The position numbers and the translations under genes are program-made. From the NCBI GenBank assembly GCA_002399085.1, contig DHCY01000041.1:1-31084 (forward strand): a stretch of DNA of 31,084 nucleotides, given 5' to 3'. The stretch is from Anaerolineaceae bacterium UBA4890. GTDB taxonomy: Bacteria > Chloroflexota > Anaerolineae > Anaerolineales > Anaerolineaceae. The notes below the pieces were generated by a model. That model was not told the origin of the DNA. It ran no database searches and worked only from the letters and a program-made list of their open reading frames with translations. This document shows, piece after piece, positions 1 through 8,421 of this stretch; position 1 is the stretch's first letter, and each line of letters starts with the position of its first letter.

Positions 1-11
1 GCGCTCGTGAT

Positions 12-54
12 GTCAGGTTGAAAAACGCACTCGAAGAGTACTACGTAACCTGAC
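12..54. repeat. 8-bp inverted repeat (hairpin) at window edge
   Basis: GTCAGGTT (12-19) is exactly complementary to AACCTGAC (47-54), separated by 27 bases. No T-run follows either arm, so it is not an obvious terminator. It lies just outside the MITE-like element at 80-180, and the 254 bases at the window start contain no gene that I can support. Confidence 0.35.
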
Positions 55-79
55 CTACAGGAAAGTTAACGATAGTCCC

Positions 80-180
80 TCAGTCACTGCGAGCTCTTAA
101 AGAGGGCGTGGCAGTCTGCCTTTGACTTTAATCTTGTCACTGCGCTCCACACTACGTGCGCATGCAGTCGCAGTGACTGA
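80..180. repeat. MITE/REP-like element, 13-bp perfect terminal inverted repeats
   Basis: TCAGTCACTGCGA at 80-92 is repeated as its exact reverse complement at 168-180, bounding a 101-bp unit with no coding capacity. The inner sequence (CACTGCGAG followed by GTGGCAGTCT) resembles a short palindromic repeat family that I know as dispersed in many bacterial genomes. No target-site duplication is visible at the flanks. Copy number cannot be judged from this window. Confidence 0.6.
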
Positions 181-205
181 ATAAAAGAGCACAAACCACA
201 AACAA

Positions 206-228
206 AAAGCCTGCAAAAAGCAGGCTTT
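206..228 (-). terminator. Rho-independent terminator of the 62-aa gene
   Basis: AAAGCCTGC (206-214) and GCAGGCTTT (220-228) form a 9-bp stem with a 5-base loop. Read on the minus strand, the stem is followed by TTTTTGTTTG. It sits 27 bases after the stop codon of the minus-strand gene at 255-443, so it most likely ends that transcript and possibly the whole 2298-255 gene run. Confidence 0.8.
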
Positions 229-254
229 ATTGTCAATAATAGATATGTTCCGGG

Positions 255-443
255 TTAAAGTTCTTCGTCGACGATGATTTCGGTCAACTTGAGGAACTCT
301 TGCCATTCTTCCCTGAAGAAATGCAGGGTAACGTTGTTGAGTTCCAGGTGATAGGTGGTTTCGCCATCCGGTTCTTCTGCTTTCCAAGCCAGAAAGTTCT
401 CGGTTTCTGCGATTGTAGTGGTAGTAGGTTCGTTTTCAGTCAT
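255..443 (-). CDS. Small acidic hypothetical protein (62 aa)
   Basis: I do not recognise a family. The N-terminus is threonine/glutamate-rich and probably disordered; the rest (WKAEEPDGETTYHLELNNV...) looks like a small beta-strand/helix fold rich in acidic and aromatic residues. Reality as a gene is supported by a strong ribosome binding site (CGGAGG, about 6 bases before the ATG) and by the terminator immediately downstream. It is 70 bases downstream of the AI-2E permease gene on the same strand, so it could be cotranscribed with it. There are no cysteines, membrane segments or signal peptide. An overlapping longer ORF in another frame has no such signals. Confidence 0.7.
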   Translation of the reverse strand: MTENEPTTTTIAETENFLAWKAEEPDGETTYHLELNNVTLHFFREEWQEFLKLTEIIVDEEL

Positions 444-513
444 TTTTGCCTCCGTTTTATTGCACGATTATCTCACGTCCCCGCCTACAACGCAAGCAAG
501 CGTACGCGAAATG

Positions 514-1872
514 TTAGTGGTCATTCTTATTCGCTTTCTTCTCGACACTCCGGAAAAGTCTGCCAAACCGATCTTTGATTTTGCGCCAGGGCTTTTCCAG
601 GAAAGAGGATATCTTCTCCCAAATTTTACGTAACCCCTTTATCAACACTGATTCATTTGGCTTTTGATAATATTGCATGCCTTCCCACGGATCGCGATCG
701 AAGAGTTTACGGCTGCTGTAACGCAAAATAAGCTTCACCGTAGCAAAAGCCGGCGCCGCCAAAATGACGCCCAGCACACCCATCAGTTGAGCCCCAACCA
801 GGGCTGAGATCATAATGGCAGCCGGGTGTACTTCCAATGAGTTGCCCATCACCTTTGGCATCAGCACCTGGTCAAAAATGGTGTCGATCACCACTGCAAT
901 ACCGACAATAAGCAAGGCGTAAACGACCTTGGTTAGCCCAAAGGGGGTTGGGTCTTGCAATAGCGCGCCAATAAAGAAAGAGATCCATCCAAGCGCAGCG
1001 CCCAGGTAGGGAATAAAACGTCCAAGACCGGCAATCAATGCCAGAACAAAGAAGTATGGCAAGCCCATAACGCCCAGGAAGATCGAATAAACGATAATGG
1101 CGATGCTCACAACCGTAAATTCACCACGGATGAAAGAGTTGAAGATTTTCCCTATTTCCATCCCCAGCCGGCGGGAATCTTTCTCGTATCCTGGGATCGT
1201 GATGTTCAGCATCCTTCGTTTGGCGCCTTCTGATTCCGATGTGATGAAAAAGGAGACTATGTAGGTGATGCCTGCGTTAACCAAAAACCCACCCACCCTG
1301 CCAACCACGGTGGTGGCAATCGTGCCTGCCTGGCTGGCGATCGGCTCCAGTTGATTGGATATCCACTGACCGATTAGTTCAAAATCAAGCTGTGGGGTGG
1401 TGAAATCAAACGGACCTATGTTGATCGTCTGACTGGACCAGCGGTCCAAAAGCTCCGTAATATTGTCAACGTTATCAATTACCGTTTGAAACAGGTTCTG
1501 TACTTGTGTCGCCAACCCCACGCCGCCTCTGGCAAGCAGCCAGATAAGCAAACTCGCCACCAAAATATAGACGATAGCAACCGCAACGCGCCATTTAATC
1601 CGAAATGTCTTCAGCAAAAACTTACTAATGGGGTAAAGCAGGAATGAAAGAACGAAGGCAGTCAGAACCAGCTTAAAGTAATCGTTAAAGCGAAAGACCA
1701 AAGCCAGAAAACCAGCCACCAACAGCGTGCCGACGATCAGTTTTGTTCCCCAACCCCAGGGCGGCGAATCGCTGTTTTTACTGTCGGAAGATTCCGAGTC
1801 AACTCGCTTTTCGAAAACAGGGTCCAGGTCTTCGGTTGGATCTGTGCTTGCGTTCTTTTCAGTCGTTTCCAT
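514..1872 (-). CDS. AI-2E family transporter (permease)
   Basis: A 452-residue polytopic membrane protein with the features of the AI-2E/YdiK/TqsA transporter family (Pfam AI-2E_transport). An acidic, Ser/Asp-rich cytoplasmic N-terminus (about 40 residues) is followed by the paired helices around residues 45-115, a long hydrophilic domain (about 115-200), and a hydrophobic block with the family-typical segment GLPYFFVLALIAGLGRFIPY near residues 270-290 (glycine/proline-rich, ending in PYLG). Another typical stretch, PKVMGNSLEVHPA, follows near 340. The C-terminus is a basic tail of about 70 residues. Family members export varied small molecules, some autoinducer-2; the substrate cannot be predicted. 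No clear Shine-Dalgarno is seen. It lies 42 bases downstream of the membrane protein gene at 1915-2298, suggesting an operon. Confidence 0.9.
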   Translation of the reverse strand: METTEKNASTDPTEDLDPVFEKRVDSESSDSKNSDSPPWGWGTKLIVGTLLVAGFLALVFRFNDYFKLVLTAFVLSFLLYPISKFLLKTFRIKWRVAVAIVYILVASLLIWLLARGGVGLATQVQNLFQTVIDNVDNITELLDRWSSQTINIGPFDFTTPQLDFELIGQWISNQLEPIASQAGTIATTVVGRVGGFLVNAGITYIVSFFITSESEGAKRRMLNITIPGYEKDSRRLGMEIGKIFNSFIRGEFTVVSIAIIVYSIFLGVMGLPYFFVLALIAGLGRFIPYLGAALGWISFFIGALLQDPTPFGLTKVVYALLIVGIAVVIDTIFDQVLMPKVMGNSLEVHPAAIMISALVGAQLMGVLGVILAAPAFATVKLILRYSSRKLFDRDPWEGMQYYQKPNESVLIKGLRKIWEKISSFLEKPWRKIKDRFGRLFRSVEKKANKNDH

Positions 1873-1914
1873 GCTTGTATTTTAGTCGTTTTTTAGCATT
1901 TTAAAAGACATTTA

Positions 1915-2298
1915 TCACTGTATCTGTCTTTCTTTTGGATCGGATGGACCAACTTCGAATCTGCGTTGTAACCAAAGTCCAACCAGACAGAACAAAAGGA
2001 AGACCAGCGTCTGAATAAGCCATCCATAGTGTGGATAATGTGGCGGCAGATTCTGTTGAAAACCGCCAAACAATTCTCCGGTTAACATGCCAACAAGATA
2101 GCCTGCCAGGGCAGTTGCTGAGAATATTGGTTTGCCAAAAATGGAGGGAAACACGACGATCAAAGACGCAATCCAAAACAAGCGCCTGGCAGACCATTCG
2201 GGTGTGTAGTATTGGGGCAGACCATGTCGGCTCACCCAATAGCTCAACAATAGTATCATTACAAGAATGATGGCATTTCTCCAATTTGCGCTTTTCAT
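1915..2298 (-). CDS. Small integral membrane protein, unknown function (127 aa)
   Basis: No family recognised. The protein starts with a short basic stretch and a first hydrophobic helix (residues about 8-20), then has a second (about 40-55), a third glycine-rich one (about 60-80) and a fourth (about 92-110), ending in a charged cytoplasmic tail. This gives a four-helix membrane protein. The start is well supported: AAAGGAGGAG precedes the ATG with 7 spacing bases. It is the first gene of a likely minus-strand operon with the AI-2E permease. An overlapping 139-codon frame (1901-2320) has no ribosome binding site and was not used. Confidence 0.7.
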   Translation of the reverse strand: MKSANWRNAIILVMILLLSYWVSRHGLPQYYTPEWSARRLFWIASLIVVFPSIFGKPIFSATALAGYLVGMLTGELFGGFQQNLPPHYPHYGWLIQTLVFLLFCLVGLWLQRRFEVGPSDPKERQIQ

Positions 2299-2463
2299 CA
2301 GGTTTCTCCTCCTTTAGCAATTGAAGGGGTCTTTGCTTTTTTGCATTCGGCCAAGATAATCAACCCCCAACATCTTTCCTAATCAACCAGGGTTTTAAAA
2401 GAACATTACCGGACGATACGCTATAAAGAGGCATCAGTTTGCCTGCAATTAACTCCCGATTGA

Positions 2464-3022
2464 TCAGCAATAAAATAAAGAAAACGGCTTGGTCACTTCA
2501 GCACCCCGGGATTTAAGAAGCTGGACCAAAATGGTTCCAATGCTGCCACCAGCGCCATTGACCAACACCTTATCTCCACTTTTCAAGCCCTTAAAACATA
2601 TCAACATTTTGTTAGGCAACTATTGCAGCGGTTGGCAGGCAGGCAGCATCTGGAAGAGGGATGCCAGCAGGGAGTTTTTGAATGATAGCAGGCTTAACTT
2701 TCACATATTCGGCGAAGGTACCATATGCTGCTGGATTGGAGGTATCCGCCCAGACAAGTTCGCCCACCTCAAACCCGGTTACATCCCGCCAATTTTCATC
2801 GATGATTCCGACCAGATCAGAGCCCAGAATCGGGAACCCGGGTTTGCGTAATCCTGTAAATCTGATCAGTGGATGTCCATGTACAAAATCGAGGTCTGCC
2901 GCGTTCAGGCTGGTATAAAGCAAACGGATCAGGACCTCGTCATCGCCGATGACCGGCTTGGGAATTTCAGTTAGCTCCAGATCGTTTGTCGAACCATATT
3001 TCTTAAGTACGATTGCTTTCAT
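2464..3022 (-). pseudogene. Zinc-independent alcohol dehydrogenase / quinone oxidoreductase (MDR), broken
   Basis: The first 136 codons (to 2612) encode a clear N-terminal GroES-like domain of a medium-chain dehydrogenase/quinone oxidoreductase (MKAIVLKKYGS, then LNAADLDFVHG, PILGSDLVGI). Translation stops at a TAA (2612-2614) where relatives have a leucine, consistent with TTA to TAA. Eight codons later an extra T in a TTTT run (2593-2596) shifts the frame; reading on in the new frame gives KGLKSGDKVLVNGAGGSIGT, the Rossmann nucleotide-binding segment, then LVQLLKSRGAEVT at about 2491, after which homology ends. The usual length is about 320-340 residues, so roughly the last 150 are missing. 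Three separate lesions make this a pseudogene, not one sequencing error. Confidence 0.85.
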
Positions 3023-3097
3023 GTTAAATTTTTCTGGTGTTTAAGTTATTAATCTCAGGCTTGGGCTTTGATGGCGTGGATGATTCTTTGTTTTTAC

Positions 3098-5010
3098 CTA
3101 AAAACCGTGGTTTGCCAGCCACCCGGCTAAAGTTTTCTCCCTGCCAGCAACTATCTCATGGTCATCCTGGTACTTTCCAAGCTGGAGTTCGTCTTTGATA
3201 TTACCATCGATGAGATAGATAATTCGGCTTGCTCTTGCTGCAACTTTTAGATCATGCGTGACAATGATCACGGTTGTTCCGCCATTGAACAAGACGGTGA
3301 TAAGCAAAGCTAGCAATGAACCGATGATGACGATCGCAATAACCGCCGTCCTCAGCTGTCTTGATACTCCGCCCAGCGTCTGGTCAATGAAATCTTCCAT
3401 CGGATCTACAGATATCCCCGCACCAAGGCTTTTTGCCCATTCATCCGCTTTTACATTTACATCCCCATTTTCTTCGAGATTTACTGAAAACGAATACTTG
3501 TTGGATGGAATACCGGGGAACCCGTAGGTAGATTTGGCTGTTTTACCGCCGCTGGTAACATCCTGGTAGATGCCTGAGACTTCAAAAACACGCGGCTGGT
3601 CATCAGCCGTCACCTCAATTTTGCTGCCAACCTCAGCACCAATTTCATCAGCATTCATGAAGGAAAGCGCGATTTCGATCTCACCTTGTGGAGCACTTCC
3701 GGTAAGGTACTGCAATTCACTGCCGGCAGTCGCCCCCACCTCAACATTGAGGTTTTTTTGCGTTCCAGTAGAATCCGTCGTTTGCACTCTCACAGTTCTG
3801 TATTCATGATAGTTTGAGATGGAAGGGTCAGTATCCAGTAATTGCTTTACCTTGTCATAATTTGATTCCAGGTTTTCCCCGTTTTCAGCTTCTATGAGAA
3901 CATCTTCAAGAGAACTGCCCATGTAGGTGATAAATTCAGGAGATTCAAAGGTATTCAACAAGTTCAACGGAATTAAAATCATCACGACGGTGATCAGCAA
4001 AACCCCAAACACAATTGCCCAGTTTGAAAACTTATAAAAAACTTCACGTAAACTAAACAGCCAGTTTACCGGCAACAGCCTGGATTTGTGCATTCCATCT
4101 TTAATTGCCCCTGTATTTTTTTCGAACCCTTTACCAGTTACCAGCGCGTCAACCACTGTGAGTGTATCGATTTTCTTTAAAATTCTTCTGGAGTAAAAGG
4201 TGATGAGCAAATATACCGAAACGGCAACAACCACAGACAAGATGATAGCCAGGGGCGATAAACTCACGTTCCCAAAAGTCGTGCTGATGTGGCTGGTGAT
4301 GAGTTTGCTGCTGATCAATGCAACCAGATAGCCGAAAACCACGGCAACCAGGGCAAGAAACTTGTACTTATCCAGATATAAATTTCTTATCTCTGAAGAG
4401 GGCAACCCGATAGCTTTCATCGTACCAATCTCGCGCACATCTTCTTCCAGAGCCGCCATGATAGTGAACCGTACACAAATAAACGACACCATGATCAGGA
4501 GGACACTCACGAGAAGCATAACAAATACTGTAATCAGGTCTGTGAGCGCACTGAGTAAAAACATCATCGTATAGGTCACAGCCTGACCGTTAACCGGCAT
4601 CCCGCCGTTTTCATAAACAGTTTGAAAAGCAGAAGCATCGCCGCTGTCATTGAAATAGGCTTCAATCAGATATTCAAATTCACCGATTTCTCCGTGCAAC
4701 TCTTCAAAATCGTCGTCACTCAAGAGCACTCTGGTTGAGGATGCCATCGAATTCATCTGCGCGTCCAAGACAAATTCCTTGATCACAAATTCTTTGCGCA
4801 CGCCGTTACTGTTCAGAATAACTTTGTCGCCGATTTCCATATCGTACATTCCCTTTAAGATCACAGGGATGCCGATTTCCCCCTTTTTAAGAATTACTTT
4901 TTCGTGGTCTGAATTGAGGAGTAGATCCCGCTCCTCGTTTTGCTTGACCAATCCAACGTCCAGGCGCAGATCGGATAGTTGATAAGAATCTTCTCCATGG
5001 ACGATCGAGC
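3098..5010 (-). pseudogene. FtsX-type ABC permease fused by deletion to its ATPase C-terminus
   Basis: The open frame (longest start at 5020) encodes the interior of an FtsX/MacB-type permease: a large extracytoplasmic part, a helix block with VREIGTMKAIGLPSSEI (typical FtsX cytoplasmic loop), further helices, a second extracytoplasmic domain and one more helix (RTAVIAIVIIGSLLALLI). At about 3285 the frame passes directly into GGTTVIIVTHDLKVAARASR, which is the H-loop and C-terminal end of an ABC ATPase. The permease's last helices and the ATPase's Walker A, signature and Walker B motifs are all missing, and the permease N-terminus with its first helix is missing as well. An internal deletion between two adjacent genes explains this. 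It is still one 640-codon open frame and could be translated, but it cannot be a working transporter. Confidence 0.85.
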
Positions 5011-5344
5011 GGCGCAACATGCGGAAGCGGCTCCAATAAATAGACTATCCAAATCACAGCAACCGCAATTCCGTAGGTCAAGCCCTGCCACACCTTTTTT
5101 CCCGTCAATTGCTTCCTGATGAGCAAAAACAATGAGGCTATCAGCGAATACGCGATATGCCATAGATGGTGAATGCCAGGGGCATCGTGCCGCTTATAGC
5201 GAATGCGCTTGGCTCCAGAATGCTTTGCTCACCGGCAGGTATCAAAAATTGCCCGATGATCCTGCTGATTGTCGTTATGATTCCGATTAGAATAATTTTT
5301 AAAGTGTTCTTCAAAAGCTCACCCTTTGCAATAGAAAGCTTCAT
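5001..5344 (-). pseudogene. Membrane protein gene, frameshifted and truncated
   Basis: An intact start (GGAGAC ribosome binding site before ATG at 5344) leads into about 60 codons of membrane protein (KLSIAKGELLKNTLKI, then GEQSILEPSAFAISG). The frame ends at 5141; a one-base loss near 5150-5158 is implied, because the next frame continues smoothly with a helix and loop (IASLFLLIRKQLTGKKVWQG) and another helix up to LLEPLPHVAPLDR near 5001. There the sequence changes into permease-coding sequence in a third frame. I do not know the family name. It starts 20 bases after the original end of the flavodoxin gene, so flavodoxin, this gene, the permease and the ATPase formed one operon. Confidence 0.75.
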
Positions 5345-5364
5345 GTTTTTGTCTCCGCTGATCT

Positions 5365-5931
5365 TTAGTCCAGGTCGCTAGCCGCGCTCCCTGATGACAC
5401 TGACTGAACATTCTCGATGATTGCATTAATATTTTCTTTTTTTGTAAAGTCAGCCACTCAGTCGTAGAGAGCCAGCATCCCTGCTTCGTCCGAAGTCAAA
5501 TCGATGCCCTTCTTTTTTTTCATTTGAATTTTCTTTTTTAACAATTACATCAAAATTAGATCGAAAAGAGGTAGTGCCGAGTAGTTAAAGCCGCCTCTGA
5601 AATAATAAAAGTCAACAAAAGTTTGCTGCTGTGAACTAAAGTTTTTTCTGAACACCTCTTCAGTTACCCTCGCATTGGATGGAGAAGCACCGGTCGCAAA
5701 AACAATCAGCTTTTTGCCCTTAAGGGCATCAAAGTTCTTAGTGATAAACGAAATGCCATCAATGCCGACAGCAGACAACCGACCGCCAAATACAATGCAG
5801 TCATACTGCATCACTTTTTTAAGAGTAATATCGGCGACAGCATAAAGATCAGCAGATACCGCCTCTGCGATCCACTGGGCGTATTTTTTTGTAAATCCTG
5901 TAGCGGACTTATAGATTACGATTGTTTTCAT
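5365..5931 (-). pseudogene. Flavodoxin-domain protein with two in-frame stop codons
   Basis: The first 128 codons encode a flavodoxin fold: MKTIVIYKSATGFTKKYA (strand 1 and the FMN phosphate loop), YDCIVFGGRLSAVGIDG, KKLIVFATGASP and FYYFRGGFNYS. The frame stops at TAA (5545-5547). In the same frame the sequence then continues with LLKKKIQMKKKKGIDLTSDE and AGMLALYD, a second stop (TGA, 5458-5460), and VADFTKKENINAIIENV, ending at 5365. That tail matches how full-length proteins of this family end, and the restored length of 188 residues is normal for it. Two nonsense substitutions without a frameshift indicate decay. The start was set at the ATG at 5931 that opens the MKTIVIYKS strand; an ATG four codons upstream exists. 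Confidence 0.85.
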
Positions 5932-6166
5932 ATCGATGCACATCCAAAATAAAGGGACACAAACACAAGATTATTGTACCTTACATTAATATGTCATGAG
6001 TTAAGGTCTTGTAAAATCTGCGTAAAAATGCGACATCACCCGTATGGAAAAATCCACTGTGGAATTAATGTCCGGATTGACAGCGGGTCCTGATAAAAAC
6101 GATTGAAGACAAAAGGCGCTATACAAATTTCCAACGCAGAGTGCCTTGCGTGTCATTTTATATTTC

Positions 6167-6862
6167 TTACAGTACTGAAACCCACAACCTAATCAAAAAG
6201 TCATAAACACCATGAGCAATGATCAGCGAAAGCAGGGTGCATCCTTTGATTTTTTCTCTGAATATGCAGTAGAGTACCCCAATTAACGCCGTCTCAAAAA
6301 TCTGAATGATATTCCCGTTGAATATATGAAACAAGCCGAACAGCAACGATGATATTATGATTGCAAACCACCTGGAGTTCTTGATTTCCAATAACTTATG
6401 AAATATGTAGCCTCGAAAGATTAATTCTTCTGCGAGAGCAACACCAAATAGCAGATAGATAAATTCAAAAGCAAATTGCCAAATTTCCGTATAGGATTCG
6501 TCTACAACCAAATCTTTGAAGCCAAGCAAAATGGGCAGGACGGTCAGTACCAGCGACATGGAAACTGCTATCAACAACCCGATGCCGATTTGCCGTCCAA
6601 GGTTTTCTTTTGTAAAGCCCAGACTGCTTATTTTTTGTCTGTTCACAAGCATCAACAGCCCCGGAACGAGGAAAAGCAACCATTGCGTGACTATCATTAA
6701 GATCATGCGTGAGGGTAATGAAAACGTCCTCAATAAATGCTGATTAAACAGAAAAACACCATACGCTACGGCAAATGTGCCCGCGATCGCTATTAAAAGC
6801 TGTGTTACTGAAGATTTATTTTTCAATTTCAATGCCTTTGAATTGTCCATACACAAACTCAT
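6167..6862 (-). CDS. CPBP family intramembrane glutamic protease
   Basis: A polytopic membrane protein of about 231 residues with the three CPBP/Abi (Rce1-like) motifs: EELIFRGYIF (catalytic Glu pair and Arg), FGLFHIFNG (His), and AHGVYDF (His/Asp). Hydrophobic segments precede and separate them, giving about seven or eight helices. Bacterial members are implicated in bacteriocin self-immunity or peptide processing; the substrate here is unknown. The open frame extends upstream to a TTG at 6904, but an ATG at 6862 (another at 6850) is a better start because the protein then begins with the hydrophilic stretch before the first helix. It lies between the decayed locus and the SDR gene and shows no lesions itself. 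Confidence 0.85.
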   Translation of the reverse strand: MSLCMDNSKALKLKNKSSVTQLLIAIAGTFAVAYGVFLFNQHLLRTFSLPSRMILMIVTQWLLFLVPGLLMLVNRQKISSLGFTKENLGRQIGIGLLIAVSMSLVLTVLPILLGFKDLVVDESYTEIWQFAFEFIYLLFGVALAEELIFRGYIFHKLLEIKNSRWFAIIISSLLFGLFHIFNGNIIQIFETALIGVLYCIFREKIKGCTLLSLIIAHGVYDFLIRLWVSVL

Positions 6863-6991
6863 TTCCTGGATAAAGAATAATTTACTAATAGCCAACCCGA
6901 CCAACCGACAATATTGTCAACATATTTTTCCATCTGCTTGAAAAGATGATAATTTTGGACATTTTCAGATTTCGAGCAGCGTCCCTATCGA

Positions 6992-7306
6992 TTAATGAGC
7001 AATCGTGCCTATCAGTCCATGAATCACTGCGAGCCTTTTTTGCGTTATTTGACGGATCTCGTCAATAACCTTTTCGTCCCTCGTAAAACGGGCTGTTTCC
7101 TGGGGTACCTCACGGATGTACTTTTCCAGCTTTTGAAGCATCTCGGTGGAATTCTTGCCCGCAATAAGGTTTCCAATCTTTCCTTGACAAGCTGCCTGCG
7201 AAATTGCCCGTTGCCAGTCGAGAATACTGGCACCTGCCTTACCCGCAAATCCCTTCCTCGCCAGTGGACGAACAAAAATGGGCATTTTATTGAATTCCTG
7301 GTCCAT
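6992..7306 (-). CDS. Hypothetical 104-aa helical protein downstream of SDR gene
   Basis: No family recognised. The sequence is mostly helical and basic (pI likely high), with an N-terminal stretch containing FVRPLARKGFAGKAG and a C-terminal half with regular charged/hydrophobic spacing (LQKLEKYIREVPQETARF). There are no membrane segments or cysteine motifs. It starts 21 bases after the SDR stop codon; AGAGGAG directly abuts the ATG, so the spacing is short. The gene is most simply read as second in an SDR operon. Given the damaged genes nearby, it could also be a remnant of a longer protein. Confidence 0.55.
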   Translation of the reverse strand: MDQEFNKMPIFVRPLARKGFAGKAGASILDWQRAISQAACQGKIGNLIAGKNSTEMLQKLEKYIREVPQETARFTRDEKVIDEIRQITQKRLAVIHGLIGTIAH

Positions 7307-7327
7307 CTCCTCTAGTATGGCAGTGAG

Positions 7328-8233
7328 TTATCTCAACTTATCAGATAAATTCGCGTTTGTACTGATTTCAACATCATTATCCTTCTCCTCAGAACCATCG
7401 GTATATTGCGCTTCTTTTAAATAGCCGGCTCTTTCAAGCACTGTATATCCGGAAACAACCTCACCGTGATAATCTGGAGCCATCCTGACTGCCAAATAAG
7501 CGGTTGCTGCCCCGGCATCCTCAGCGGGTATTGCTCCTGCGTATGCTGGGTGCAGTGAAAGGTTGAGGAATTCTTCGCTGCTCATTCCAAGGTGAGGCGC
7601 AAGACCCTCGGAAATACTTTGCATTCCAGGTGTGCGCACAAAACCCGGCGCAAGCGCAATCACAGAAACTCCCTTTCCACTCACTTCAGCCGCCAGGGAT
7701 TGGGTAAAAGAAGCAACCCCACCCTTGAAAGCCATATAAGCTGAAAGATATGGCATTGCATCCGTTGAAACCATATTGATAATTGTTCCGGTTCCACGCC
7801 GTTGCATTCCCGGCAGGGTGTATTTGCAGGTCAAAAATGTTCCGCGGAGATTCACCGAAATTACCTGGTCCCAGACTTCAGTTTCTATCTCCTCAACCGG
7901 TGCCGTTGTGATGTAAATGGCATTATTGATCAGATAATCGATCGATCCGTACTTTCTCTCACACTCATCGATCAGTTTTTTTACCGAATCCTCGTTGGAC
8001 ACATCCGTTAGGATCCATTTTCCCAATCCACCAGCCTCGGAAATTTCCTTTTCGACCTTATATCCGCTTTCAGATATATCAGCAATTACCACGTTTGCGC
8101 CCAGCCAGCCAAAAGCATGCGCGATTTCCCGTCCTATTCCGCTCCCTGCGCCTGTAATCACGGCGGTCTTTCCAGATAACATACCGGGTGTAAGATCTAT
8201 TGCCTGCAAAATTTTTGCTATTGTCATGGTCAT
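7328..8233 (-). CDS. Short-chain dehydrogenase/reductase (SDR)
   Basis: A classical SDR oxidoreductase. The nucleotide-binding motif TGAGSGIG lies about 27 residues from the chosen start, followed by the NNA motif (YLINNAIY) and the catalytic region with Ser in NMVSTDAMP and YMAFK (YxxxK). The D of VVIADIS after strand 2 suggests NAD(H) preference. The C-terminal part continues to about residue 270, then a polar tail of roughly 30 residues with a Glu/Asp-rich patch is unusual. The start at 8233 is preferred because GGAG precedes it by 9 bases; an in-frame ATG at 8257 is also possible and overlaps an upstream stop as TGATG. The substrate is unknown. Confidence 0.85.
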   Translation of the reverse strand: MTMTIAKILQAIDLTPGMLSGKTAVITGAGSGIGREIAHAFGWLGANVVIADISESGYKVEKEISEAGGLGKWILTDVSNEDSVKKLIDECERKYGSIDYLINNAIYITTAPVEEIETEVWDQVISVNLRGTFLTCKYTLPGMQRRGTGTIINMVSTDAMPYLSAYMAFKGGVASFTQSLAAEVSGKGVSVIALAPGFVRTPGMQSISEGLAPHLGMSSEEFLNLSLHPAYAGAIPAEDAGAATAYLAVRMAPDYHGEVVSGYTVLERAGYLKEAQYTDGSEEKDNDVEISTNANLSDKLR

Positions 8234-8256
8234 GAAGCTCAACTCCGTTGCTATCA

Positions 8257-8337
8257 TCAGAGACTGTTGTCAGGAGAGTATTCCAAATGTTTGATGCCCA
8301 GGTTTTCCAACAGAGAAAACTCTTCATCAATTTTATC
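8257..8337 (-). pseudogene. Possible C-terminal remnant of an upstream gene
   Basis: A 26-codon stretch without a start codon (IDEEFSLLENLGIKHLEY, then SPDNSL and TGA) reads like the natural end of a globular protein. Its stop overlaps the ATG at 8257 as TGATG, the arrangement of translationally coupled genes. Upstream of it the frame is closed. I infer that a gene that once preceded the SDR gene was deleted, leaving this tail. The stretch is short and could be chance. Confidence 0.25.
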
Positions 8338-8421
8338 TCAAATTGTCTTTTAAAACTTTTCGTTGCCGCAAGATTTTTGTCAATTTTTGGTTGGTTTTAT
8401 TAGTGTATGCTCATTCGATTT

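Noticed and set aside
97..387. 96-codon minus-strand gene
   Set aside because: It crosses the terminator and the MITE-like repeat and overlaps the 62-aa gene, which has a proper ribosome site.
1901..2320. 139-codon minus-strand frame overlapping 1915-2298
   Set aside because: No ribosome binding site, and its composition is not that of a plausible protein. The overlapping frame has a strong AGGAGG site and clear membrane helices.
6863..6904. TTG start for the CPBP protease at 6904
   Set aside because: The extension begins with a rare start codon and no ribosome site; ATG codons at 6862 and 6850 are better placed before the first helix.
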